Part shown: positions 1 through 8,291 of the stretch, one piece after another
Layout of the letters: each line of letters begins with the position of its first letter
Numbering within the stretch: position 1 is the first letter of the stretch
NCBI GenBank assembly: GCA_012295275.1
Contig: CM022679.1
Span: 14,428,342 to 14,443,341 of the forward strand
Direction: 5' to 3'
Length of the DNA stretch: 15,000 nucleotides
Source: Chrysomallon squamiferum
Taxonomy: Eukaryota > Mollusca > Gastropoda > Neomphalida > Peltospiridae
Translations under genes and position numbers: made by a program
The notes under the pieces: model-generated
Databases searched by the model: none
What the model was told of the DNA's origin: nothing
Seen by the model: the letters and a program-made list of their open reading frames with translations, nothing else

Positions 1-109
1 ACACACAAATGAAACCAGAACAGTTGTAATCATCTATACACAAAAGTAAAACTCAGTAAAATAACACAAACATCAATTTAAACAAACATGTTGTCAAACA
101 GTGACTTAC

Positions 110-259
110 GTTCAGTGAATTTCTCTTTTATTCTTCGCACACGTGTTCTTTTTCTAATCAGTTTTTTTTTCACAGCTCTATCACGTTTTACTGGGTGCAT
201 ACCATATTTCTGCTGAGCCCATGGTGAGGTGTGGAACATTTTTTGCCCCTGAACTTTGG
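110..259 (-). CDS. Possible internal coding exon, highly basic peptide
   Basis: Candidate exon of unknown family. Read on the minus strand it is open from a stop at 281-279 to the 5' splice site. It ends ...ACT GAA C|GTAAGTCAC, a near-consensus donor with GT at 109-108, leaving a phase-1 junction. Two acceptors are possible. One is AAAG at 261-260 (exon starts 259, phase 1). The other is TTCAG at 250-249 (exon starts 248, phase 0), which matches the consensus better. The encoded peptide includes MFHTSPWAQQKYGMHP followed by a strongly basic stretch (KRDRAVKKKLIRKRTRVRRIKEKF) that could be a nuclear-localisation, RNA-binding or calmodulin-type segment. No homologue is recognised. Strand matches the exchanger exon about 3.1 kb upstream, and the phase-1 acceptor would fit that exon's phase-1 donor, so it may be a later exon of that gene. 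It could equally be a chance frame or another gene. Confidence 0.35.
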
Positions 260-300
260 CTTTATAATCCAAGTGTAATTACAGAATAAGAATAATAATC

Positions 301-330
301 AAAAAAAAAAAAAAAAAAAATAATAAAAAA

Positions 331-420
<90 letters not shown>
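301..420. repeat. Poly-A / (TAAA)n / (TAA)n compound microsatellite
   Basis: A run of A at 301-320 is followed by a long TAAA tetranucleotide array and then a TAA trinucleotide array to about 420. On the minus strand this reads TTA, then TTTA, then a T run. That T run sits about 40-60 nt upstream of the candidate exon at 110-259, where a polypyrimidine tract could act. Confidence 0.95.
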
Positions 421-421
<1 letters not shown>

Positions 422-1274
422 TAAACAACAGAAAGAACAAGAAGAATGAAAAAAAAGAAAGAAGGGGGTTATAAATGAAAATTGGAAGACGATAAAACCA
501 GAAAATCTATTTATAAAATATTTATATTTAGCCGTACACACAAAAACACACACAAACAAGTTACAACTATAGCACAGTCTCCACATTACAAAATAAAACA
601 TATACAGTTGACAATCCACAAGTTTACTCTGTGCCTGGTGTATTTTCTATCCAGTCTATGAAAATACCTATCATCCTCCGTGTAATGGAGGTTTTCACCT
701 CTAGGAACCAGAATAATAATTAAATAGTTTTACTTTTGAGTACAATCACCTTGAACAGAGACACCTTATCACAGCGTCCAAAATGACAGACTGTCAGTTG
801 TTAAGAAATTGCTGATCATTAAAATAGATCAGTTATTGAAATATCACTGATTATTCCATTCAGCAGCAGCTGTAAAAGATCCAGGCTGGGGCAGTGTATA
901 CACTCACTTTACTTGTTCTGCAGTTGTTCTTCAACTACAGCTCTTAGCTGCTATGTTTAAGTTTAAGACTTTGAGTTTTACTTCTAAACCCAACTTTCAT
1001 TCTTCAAATTTGAAGTTTCTTGATATTGTAAGTTTCATTGGAATTTGGTGGTGCTGAATTTTCATAGATATCACTGTGCTGCAGGATCCTAACACAAATT
1101 TATATAATTATATAAATCCAGGGTTTTAGACCAGCCTGCCAACTGAACACTTGGACAGCAATTAACTTTGTTTTGTTTTTTTCTTTAAACCTGAAGACCA
1201 AAGCAGCCTTGCTTCCTAGCATCGCTTTTTGGTGCTCAGTTTTGAAGATAGAATTGAGAGATAGAGATATATCA
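421..1274. other. Non-coding stretch, no gene seen
   Basis: Unique-looking AT-rich DNA with stops in all frames. The only structure noted is a 14-bp perfect palindrome, CTTCAAATTTGAAG, at 1002-1015. A slightly GC-richer patch at about 840-960 shows no recognisable motif. Confidence 0.6.
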
Positions 1275-1293
1275 GTGTGTGTGTGTGTGTGTG

Positions 1294-1335
<42 letters not shown>

Positions 1336-1341
1336 GTGTGT
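1275..1341. repeat. (TG)n dinucleotide microsatellite
   Basis: About 67 bp of alternating TG, interrupted once by GCATG at about 1292-1296 and near the end by a TT slip at 1334-1335. Alternating purine-pyrimidine DNA of this kind can form Z-DNA. The His-Thr and Cys-Val reading frames across it are repeat translations only. Confidence 0.97.
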
Positions 1342-1344
1342 CAT

Positions 1345-1650
1345 TGCAGAGTTGCAAGCCACAACTGGTAAAATATCAAAGATAATCCCTAAGCTTCAAG
1401 GCACCATTGGTCAGATACATAATCACAGATTACTCTGCAGCTGTATGGCACAATGGTCAGTGTTTACAGATCATTTCTCAACAGTCAGGCACTGACAGTG
1501 AGATAAATTCTTCCTAGACAAACCTTGAGCTGCAAGGCACAAGTAACTGTGTACCACATATTATCTATACAAGCACCAGCAGGCTGATAAAACAGCTGGC
1601 CCCAGAGGTGCAAGGAACTGGTAAACATAACACATTAATCCCCTGAATGA
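1345..1650. repeat. Decayed minisatellite, 42-47 bp unit
   Basis: A motif close to GCTGCAAGGCACAA recurs at 1351, 1393, 1440, 1529 and 1608, with weaker matches near 1484 and 1573. Spacing is about 42, 47, 44, 45 and 44 bp, then a shorter last step. The second half of each unit ends in a T/C-rich segment (GATAATCCCT, GATTACTCT, GATCATTTCT, ATTCTTCCT, ATTATCT, TTAATCCCCT). The copies differ a lot from each other, so the array is old. It adjoins the (TG)n tract. Confidence 0.6.
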
Positions 1651-2072
1651 GACATTTCCACGCAGAGAATTAGCAGTGTTTATAACATGATTAGTAACCG
1701 CTGTCACTGAAAAATAAAATTATTTCTTCTGTATGCATTATCCCATAGCAAAACAGAAAACACAAACACACTCCTCACCTTTTCTACACTGTGTTATTTG
1801 AAAGATTAGCCAACAATAGGATGAAAGATTTATCCTATAATCACATATACTTAATGTCATGACAGACAGACATCCAGACATAGACAGATGTAATAAAAAC
1901 CTTCCTTTTCAAACATTATCTCGTTATACTAGTGGTAAGACAGTTATGTTTACAAGAAACAGAGTAAGAAAACAAATCTATCTTGCAGTGATACGAATCA
2001 TCTCCAAACCTCAAAGTGAAGACATTTGATCTTCCTTTTTTCATTCTTTTCATTTTTTTTGTCCTTATTTTA
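1651..2072. other. Non-coding stretch, no gene seen
   Basis: AT-rich DNA with stops in all frames. There is a short GACA run at 1860-1873 (GACAGACAGACA). No splice-bounded open frame was recognised. Confidence 0.6.
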
Positions 2073-2630
2073 TACACACAGACAAATATATACATACACA
2101 CATATACACACATACACACATACATATATACATACATAAATACATACATACACACATATATACATTAATACACACATACATACATAAATACACATACATA
2201 CATACATATATACATACATATATACATACATACGTACATACATAGACATACACACACACACATACATACATACATAGACATACATATATAAATACATACA
2301 TACATAAATACACACATACAGGCATACATACATAGACATACATATATAAATACATACATACATAAATACACACATACATACATAAATACACACATACATG
2401 CATACATACATAAAGACATACATATACTAATACATACATACATAAATACACACATACATGCATACATACTGAAAGACATACATATATAAATACATACATA
2501 CACACGTACATACATAGACATACATACATACATACATACATAAATACACACATACATACATAAACACATACATATATAAATATATACATACATAAATACA
2601 CACATACATACATAAACACATATATATATG
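2073..2630. repeat. (CATA)n compound satellite with higher-order units
   Basis: About 560 bp of CATA/TACA tetranucleotides mixed with CACA, TATA and AAATA variants. A landmark GACATACATA recurs at 2245, 2277, 2335, 2415, 2475 and 2517, so parts of the array repeat in blocks of about 58-60 bp (80 bp for one), each pairing a GACATACATATA segment with AAATACACACATACA. The minus-strand frames rich in Met-Tyr-Val-Cys are repeat translations. Confidence 0.95.
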
Positions 2631-2666
2631 TGTGCCTGTTTGAGTGCTTAGTACACAGCACAACAG

Positions 2667-2734
2667 CACATTTCTGTCATTGTCACATTTCTGTCATTGT
2701 CACATTTCTGTCATTGTCACATTTCTGTCATTGT
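2667..2734. repeat. 17-bp perfect tandem repeat, 4 copies
   Basis: Four exact head-to-tail copies of CACATTTCTGTCATTGT cover 68 bp with no mismatch, then the sequence diverges at CAGTAAAC. Perfect identity suggests recent amplification. It is just downstream of the (CATA)n array. Confidence 0.98.
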
Positions 2735-3390
2735 CAGTAAACTGTTGAAGCATGCTTGTAATGGCACAGTGTCTGACTTTGTCAGAAATAGCCATTCAAA
2801 ACTGATTTAACTAACACAACAGCATATCTGATATTTCTGAAACAGTAGTTTGCATGATCTGTGATGAAGATATATGAATAATGATGAAGGCATTGTGAAG
2901 GTAATAGCAATAAAAAAAATATATATATTTAAATTTGCTGTTTTTTTTTTTACCTGAAGGTAGCTGCCGATCTGTAACATTCCGAAAAACATAATATGAA
3001 CAAGTTCTGAGTTTCTGCTTCCATTGTCAAATGTCATGTGTTTAGTTATACCTCATCTTTTTTTCTTGTTATTATTATTATTATTATAAATATAATTATT
3101 ATAAATATTTTTTATGATTATTATTATTTTTTTTTTTTTTGGAGAATGGATGTTATTATAATAATTATTATAGTAGTGTGATTATTAATTAGCAGTTAGT
3201 TATTAATTTCTTTATTATGACGAAGGGAAAGTTTATTAAATATATAAGTGGAGTTGTTTTCTGTTTGTTGGTTATATTGATTATATTTATTTATACATTC
3301 AGGACCATTACAACCCATATATATATATATATATTTAAAATAAATTTAAAAAAAATTAAAATTAATAAAATAATAATAAAATATTAAAAT
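2735..3390. other. AT-rich, probably intronic; short repeats only
   Basis: On the minus strand this lies immediately downstream of the exchanger exon, so it is presumed to be that gene's intron. It holds a palindrome AAGCATGCTT at 2748-2757, T runs at 2941-2951 and 3127-3140, ATT runs near 3070-3085, and an (AT)n tract at about 3317-3335. A CAG|GTAAAA donor-like site at about 2951-2955 (minus strand) has no convincing partner acceptor. Confidence 0.6.
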
Positions 3391-3400
3391 TTACTTACCT
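3391..3400 (-). other. 5' splice site of the exchanger exon
   Basis: Minus-strand AG|GTAAGTAA: exon ends at 3399 and intron GT is at 3398-3397. Reading through the donor gives only Gly-Lys and then a TAA stop, which supports splicing here. The junction is phase 1. Confidence 0.9.
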
Positions 3401-4110
3401 AGTGATATTCCGACAAACCCAGGCTGTTCTCGTTTCGTCTTCTTCATGCAGAAATCCTTGTCGGCCAGATACGCCACTACAATCAGCAGAGGAAACATCA
3501 GGAAGGTGACGATGGCTTCCCAGAGCTCGACGATACCCGGCGAAATAACCAGGAGGACGAGGGCCAGCCATACGTAGGCGAACACGCACGTAAAGGCGGT
3601 CACCACAAACACCTTGAAGCTCTTTATCCGCCGGACTTGTCCAGTGGGAATAGCCACAATACATATGGCCGAAATGACCAGCAAATTGAAAGCAGCTGAC
3701 CCGACAATTGTGCCAGGCCCAAGTTCGCCTGCAACGAAGTTGTTCCCGATGATCTCTATGACCGAAAGAAGTATTTCCGGTGCACTCGTGCCCAAAGCGA
3801 GAAGACTCAAGTTGGCCACAGTGTCATTCCAAACCTTCACCTCCAGTTCCTTCATTCCTCCAGGAGCATTGGCATCGGGGACACGAATGATGGAAGTCTT
3901 GCTAGTGATCCGTTCAATGGAACACATAAACACGTCGGCGACGATGGCCACAGCCAGAAAGCACCACAAGAGACCTGCGAGGTAGAGGGTCGCTCTGAGT
4001 CCTATGGACCACGTGTATTCGTTTATTATCGGCAACAGCAGTCCTACATCTGAACAGGTGTAGTTGTAGACGGAACTGAGAGGAATCATGATCGGAGTAT
4101 CGTTAGCCAT
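3399..4110 (-). CDS. Sodium/calcium exchanger (NCX/SLC8-like), first coding exon
   Basis: N-terminal half of a plasma-membrane Na+/Ca2+ antiporter, which exports Ca2+ in exchange for Na+. The exon encodes 237 residues plus one base. The outer N-terminus has sequons N3-D-T and N16-Y-T and a Cys at 19. Five membrane helices follow, at about 38-60, 97-121, 133-156, 165-189 and 193-216. The alpha-1 repeat is complete: LALGTSAPEILLS (104-116) with ion-ligand Glu112, and GPGTIVGSAAFN (131-142) with Asn142. WNDTVANLSLLALG and VISPGIVELWEA are also NCX-like. After TM5 comes a basic KDFCMKKTKRE segment, where NCX has its autoinhibitory XIP region. Ca2+-binding domains and the alpha-2 half must lie in later exons. 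The ATG has A at -3 and G at +4, and an in-frame TGA lies two codons upstream. The exon ends CACTAG|GTAAGTAA, phase 1. No signal peptide is visible; vertebrate NCX has one. Which paralogue this is cannot be told. Confidence 0.93.
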
Positions 4111-4161
4111 GATTCAAAAGTAGTGGGATACAATCACTCTTTCAAAGATTATTTCTGAAAA

Positions 4162-4164
<3 letters not shown>
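4111..4164 (-). promoter_or_regulatory. 5'UTR segment and 3' splice site before the exchanger start codon
   Basis: On the minus strand, TTTTTTCAG ends at 4155 and is followed by AAATAATCTT; the exon would start at 4154. This gives 44 nt of 5'UTR (4111-4154), containing an in-frame TGA at 4116-4114, ahead of the ATG at 4110. The start codon is therefore internal to a spliced exon, and at least one upstream non-coding exon is expected at higher coordinates. The polypyrimidine tract is short and is extended by a TTA microsatellite. If transcription starts just upstream instead, the acceptor is unused. Confidence 0.6.

Positions 4165-4197
<33 letters not shown>
4158..4197. repeat. (AAT)n microsatellite abutting a splice acceptor
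   Basis: An A run leads into about 12 AAT units. On the minus strand these are TTA units ending in the T run of the acceptor TTTTTTCAG, so the repeat occupies the usual polypyrimidine and branch-point zone. Confidence 0.95.
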
Positions 4198-4690
4198 CAA
4201 CGAAGACGAACAACTTTAAAAATATAAATCAATTATTTTATTTTATTTTTAAATCAGGGAATTAACTTTCTAAATTCACTTTCGTAATATCTTGTGATCA
4301 GTAATTCCTATATGTCCTGTCTGGTGTTCAAACCGTGTTTAGTATGAATCAGAGTAATTTATTCAGTTACCAAACATATTCAGCTCCCAGTGCAGTGCTG
4401 GCTTCGCTATTACAAAATCAGAATAACATTTTCTTGCAATGTAATGCATAACGAAAACAAAATTGCTTTTATTTATGAACGCATTCGATAATATGGGCTT
4501 ACAGTTGTAACTATCACGTAATACACATCGATAAAAAAACAAAAAAAAAACGTCTCGGTTACTGGCAGACGAATCCCGGCGCGATCATCAGTATGTGCTC
4601 TTTTTCGAATAGCAACAAATAAGTTGTTATATGCACCTTACCATAGATGGAGAAGCACATTCCTACGCTTTTAGCAATTCAGTCGAAGGC
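4198..4690. other. Non-coding, upstream of the exchanger exon
   Basis: AT-rich DNA with no splice-bounded frame recognised. It is presumed to be 5'UTR intron or upstream flank. A slightly GC-richer patch at about 4550-4590 (GACGAATCCCGGCGCG) stands out but has no assigned role. Confidence 0.5.
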
Positions 4691-4723
4691 ATTGGTTCAA
4701 GATGGCAGTGATCTTGAATCAGT
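4691..4723 (+). other. Strong hairpin, 13-bp stem, 7-nt loop
   Basis: ATTGGTTCAAGAT pairs with ATCTTGAATCAGT around the loop GGCAGTG, with 11 Watson-Crick and 2 G-U pairs if transcribed from the plus strand. Beyond one C-C mismatch, three or four more pairs extend the stem to about 4687-4727. It is too short for a typical animal miRNA precursor. Confidence 0.55.
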
Positions 4724-5665
4724 CCTTAGCTCTAACAACTAAGACACTGAAGATTGAATGTACTTGAAAAGGCCTTTAGATCTAAGGTACACACCACTAT
4801 ATATATATATATATGGGATCCAGACTAAGATTTAAGATATACGATAATGAACGAAATAGAGAATATATATTTTCTATTTTAAAATGAATGATTTGGAATT
4901 TGCTTTTTCCCCTCAAAAAAAAAACAAAATAAAATAAAAAAATAAAAAATATAAAAAATAAAAATAAAATTAATATGTTTCTCAAATTACTGTTGGACCG
5001 TTATTTATTTTAGAATGAAAATAATGTTAAAAAACCCCACAACCCCCCCCTCCACAAAACAAATTACAAAAGAAGTATTTAAATATCTAAAATAACAAAC
5101 AACAAATGCACCTTTGGATTATTATTATCATTATTATTATTCCTCTTGTTTCTTTTCTGTTGTAAAAATTATCTAGAAGGATATTTGTTCATAAAAGGTA
5201 GCTACGATTTATGACTGAGGCAACATTCCTTTCGATACTTTCAGTAAAAACACTAATCTCAGTTTTTGCAGTTGATACTTCTAACACTTTAGTCGTGTTT
5301 GCAACGACATAAACAAGTTATGTTCTTTGTGGTATTTATTAGTGGAACTGTAAGTACCACCAGACTTTTATGGGCAGATTTTTAAAAGATACGAACAAAC
5401 GAGTTCACTGATATCGTGACGTCATATACTGAAGATTAATTGCTCGTCTCCCACCCTCAATTGTAAACAGACTTCGTCGTGCTCAAATCACAGCGAGTTA
5501 ATAATGTTTGATCATGTTCAGAATACATAAATACACGTTATCACAAAATACTATGTAACAAGGAGAGTAACTAAGCGTGTAAAATGCCATCCAGGCAGTT
5601 TTCTGATTCAATGTTGTTCTATTTGTGTGTTCTTTCTGCCTAATCTACGGTATATCTATCTATCT
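4724..5665. other. Non-coding; short AT and A-rich tracts, one CRE
   Basis: It contains an (AT)n tract at 4799-4814, an A-rich AAAAT-like tract at 4916-4972, a C run at 5044-5050 and short ATT runs near 5117-5141. A full CRE is listed separately. No coding frame is recognised. Confidence 0.6.
5406..5427. promoter_or_regulatory. CRE-containing module, copy 1
   Basis: CACTGAT at 5406-5412 and TGACGTCATAT at 5417-5427 are separated by 4 nt. TGACGTCA is the palindromic binding site for CREB/ATF bZIP factors. The same two-part module recurs at 7594-7614 with a 3-nt gap. Function is inferred only from the motif. Confidence 0.4.
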
Positions 5666-5752
5666 TTCTATATATATATATATATATAGATAAAAAACAA
5701 TCCCCCCCCACAAAACAAATACGACTCTCAACCGTTCATTCTAAAATGTGCG

Positions 5753-5808
<56 letters not shown>
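5666..5808. repeat. (TA)n, C run and (AAT)n microsatellites
   Basis: An (AT)n tract ends at about 5689, a C run covers 5702-5709, and about 56 bp of AAT/ATA trinucleotides cover 5753-5808. Poly-Ile and similar frames here are repeat translations. Confidence 0.95.
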
Positions 5809-5809
<1 letters not shown>

Positions 5810-6336
5810 TTACTAACATTAATAAGAAATAAATGCATAAATACGTAAGTATATAAAATAAATAAAAATAATTCAGTTCGTTTAAACACTGAAAAATAAT
5901 GTATTTTTATGAAGCATAAATTTGTTGTTGTTATTATTATTATTAAGTAGTAGTAGTAGGCCAATTTTTTTTCTACAGTTTTTAAAGCAAACCACAGAAA
6001 GCCATTCTCCGTTCCCCTTACAATGACTGTATGCAATAAGCGTTTCACATTTTATTTTATAAACTATCGACAGTTTTAATATATTTTGTGATGTGTTGCT
6101 TCCGCATGTGCACGTACTAACTTCCACCTTAAACAACTTGTGAAATATCGCTGTTTCCGCACTCATTATATTGACCAAGTTCATTTACATTAATTAGTCT
6201 GTTTTAAAAATGACTAGGCGTAAAGATAGCAGTAACGACAGAAGATGAGTCTAGTCTATCTATGCATTTGATTCTTGTTACGAAAATGGAATAAAATGTA
6301 GTACATTACCGGAGCTATGTGGATTACGTAACTGCA
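5809..6336. other. Non-coding stretch, no gene seen
   Basis: AT-rich DNA with a short TTA run at 5932-5945 and a TAG run at 5947-5958. No exon, RNA or mobile element is recognised. Confidence 0.6.
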
Positions 6337-6358
6337 TATAAAATGACGTCATTTTATA
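6337..6358. promoter_or_regulatory. 22-bp perfect palindrome: TATAAAA-CRE-TTTTATA
   Basis: The half-site TATAAAATGAC is followed directly by its exact reverse complement, giving 22 bp of perfect dyad symmetry. The centre is TGACGTCA (6344-6351), a full CREB/ATF site, and each arm begins with a TATA-box-like TATAAAA. It could bind a bZIP dimer, act as a bidirectional core promoter, or form a cruciform. No transcript start is visible from sequence alone. Confidence 0.55.
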
Positions 6359-7390
6359 AAACATTTTCTATTTATTCAGAAATGCCAAAAATGCAAGTTC
6401 AAGATACAGGTATAAATAAACGTATTTCAAATAAATAAAAAAAAAAAAATAAATAATAAATAATAATAATAATAATAAAAAAGACAGAATAATGTTCTAT
6501 TCCTTTATTTTTTTAATGCTCATATTGATTTTTAAGTTTAATACAGTATGTATGCCACGCCATTGACTAAAGGTGAAATTGTTTTTTTAAAAAACCCAAC
6601 AAACTCATGGAATGTTCACTTTTCTGTCAAAAACAACAATGGAACCAAGAATATGCCTTTATTAGGAACGAAACCAGATCGTTAAATGATTGCTATTTAT
6701 CCCGTACTATTAGTTTTAGACTCTATGACATTTTTGTTTGGGTACAAAAATTCGGTTTATAAGCTGTGTATATTAACTGTGTTTTTATAACCGATATAGA
6801 AGCTTAGTTCGAAGACGCACCTTAGATGAACATAACAGCCTTTGTGAAAGTCTAGAAAATCAGCTGCATAGTTGGCATTTTTGTGATATTTGTCGCGGTT
6901 TACATCGCATGAAGTAAATACCTGTAACAACTATTTTGATGAACAAAAGCGACCATTGACATTGCAGCAGTTTTTGGCCGCTATACTATTATTTGTTCTG
7001 GTAAACGAACAAATATGGAAGAATCGTGCTAAATTCATAATGTATAATAGCAAAACGACACATGTTTCTGTATCCAGATGTCGTGTTATTTCATATTAGT
7101 AATTTGACCGTACGCCGTACAAATACCGCAGGGAGATACAAGCCAATGAAGTAGGGTTAAATACAGGTTTAAAAACTCAACTAATGTTGAGAGAACATGT
7201 ATGAAAGATCCCGAGTTAAACCTTTGCCACCTGATGCGTCAAGAAATTAAATGATAAATGGTAAACAACCGAAAATGTGATTATTTCAGATTGTTATTAT
7301 TATTGTTGTTGTTGTTATTCAAAATTTACTACTTGCCTAGAGTTTTTGCCATATTACCAAATCTGAATTACATATGAAAATGGACGGTTT
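6359..7390. other. Non-coding; A-rich and AAT tracts
   Basis: An A-rich/AAT tract lies at about 6427-6483 and a mixed ATT/GTT tract at 7289-7318. The open frame at 6890-7099 resembles no known family and has no flanking splice signals that I trust. Confidence 0.6.
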
Positions 7391-7424
7391 ATAATAATAA
7401 TAATAATAATAATAATATAATAAC
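7391..7424. repeat. (ATA)n microsatellite
   Basis: About 34 bp of ATA/AAT units with one slip near the right end. Confidence 0.93.
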
Positions 7425-7593
7425 ACTGATAATGTGTACTCTAAACATGCTTTAAAACCGGTAAGAACTTGAATTATATATATATTTTATGTAAAACAGG
7501 AAATATTCAGTATGTAATGGTGTGAAAATCCTCAGTGGGTTGCTGACGCTGTTGACCTACACGTCATATTAGAGTCAGCTCTTCTGTTATCGT

Positions 7594-7614
7594 CACTGAT
7601 CCTTGACGTCATAT
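7594..7614. promoter_or_regulatory. CRE-containing module, copy 2
   Basis: CACTGAT at 7594-7600 and TGACGTCATAT at 7604-7614 are separated by 3 nt, the same order and orientation as at 5406-5427. A partial relative, ACACGTCATAT, is at about 7559-7569. A CREB/ATF role is inferred from the motif alone. Confidence 0.4.
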
Positions 7615-7776
7615 TTCAATCTTTTTTTGTTGTTTTTTTTTTGATACACCATGATCCGCTCAGAAATGTAAACTTGTTTGAATGGAAAGATAAAGAAAAA
7701 AAAAACAAAAAAAGGCAAAAAAAGAAAGAAAAACCCGAAAAAACTATTTTTCAATAGCTTGGAGTGTTTTGCCTCA

Positions 7777-7799
7777 GCTGTTGGTATTCTGCCGACAGC
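7777..7799 (+). other. Short hairpin, 8-bp stem
   Basis: GCTGTTGG pairs with CCGACAGC (one G-U pair) across the loop TATTCTG. No further context explains it. Confidence 0.45.
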
Positions 7800-7892
7800 C
7801 GAACTTTATATTACGCTTATGTGCATTAAAAAGTGAACGTGACATAGAAAAGAGAAACAGTAAATAAAAGAATGTTATCCAACAGTTTTAGC

Positions 7893-7952
<60 letters not shown>

Positions 7953-7997
7953 AAGAAAAAGAAAAAGAAGAACTACAACAACAACAACAACAACAAT
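7893..7997. repeat. (AAT)19 then GAA-rich and (CAA)n tracts
   Basis: Nineteen uninterrupted AAT units cover 7893-7949, followed by a purine tract GAGAAGAAAAAGAAAAAGAAG and then ACAACAACA units to about 7997. The poly-Asn frame across it is a repeat translation. Confidence 0.97.
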
Positions 7998-8175
7998 AAG
8001 ATGAGAATAAATAAATATAAACTCATGCTGAACTACTATGTTATTCCTCCCAGTTAACCTTTTCTATAAATATCTCTCTATATACACATTTCAATAAATC
8101 ATTCCATTCAACCATTTCAAAGTTACACTGACTTCGGGAGATTAGGTTGTAGCAAAAAACAACAACAATGGGATT

Positions 8176-8232
8176 ATGCACAAGAGGTTAAGTTAAAAGA
8201 ATGTAATGTTGCTGTAGACGTATCTTGTGCAT
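8176..8232. repeat. 10-bp inverted repeat next to SINE-like head
   Basis: ATGCACAAGA at 8176-8185 and its exact reverse complement TCTTGTGCAT at 8223-8232 are separated by 37 nt. The right arm abuts the B-box-like sequence. Chance occurrence in 15 kb is plausible. Confidence 0.4.
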
Positions 8233-8291
8233 GGAATCGATCCACGAACAAACAGTTCTTGAAGCCGAGGGTTTAACTGTTTCGCATTGGC
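8233..8291 (-). mobile_element. Possible tRNA-derived SINE head (degenerate)
   Basis: On the minus strand, GCCAATGCGAAACAGTTAAA leads, about 45 nt later, to GGATCGATTCC. The latter fits the RNA polymerase III B box GWTCRANNC. The order GCCAA..GTTAA..CGGCTTC..TTCGTGG and the spacing of about 59 nt resemble the tRNA-like 5' part of cephalopod and other mollusc SINEs. No clear A-box consensus, tail or target-site duplication was identified, so it may be an old fragment or a coincidence. Confidence 0.4.

Noticed and set aside
2065-2661. Long minus-strand frames rich in Met, Tyr, Val and Cys
   Set aside because: Translation of the (CATA)n array in all three frames.
2807-3037. Minus-strand frame, with a possible exon ending CAG|GTAAAA at about 2954
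   Set aside because: The acceptor side has no good polypyrimidine tract and the peptide resembles nothing known; an 18-nt microexon reading is possible but unsupported.
3395-3985. Other open frames overlapping the exchanger exon on both strands
   Set aside because: Shadow frames; only the frame with the alpha-1 repeat and membrane helices has family resemblance.
5272-5350. Possible plus-strand exon between TTTTTGCAG and ACT|GTAAGTACC
   Set aside because: Splice motifs fit loosely, but it has no clear open frame and no partner exons on that strand.
6890-7099. Plus-strand frame of about 69 codons
   Set aside because: No family resemblance, no splice-site support, and typical of chance frames in this window.
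7872-8057. Poly-Asn frame
   Set aside because: Translation of (AAT)19 and (CAA)n; no independent coding sequence on either side.
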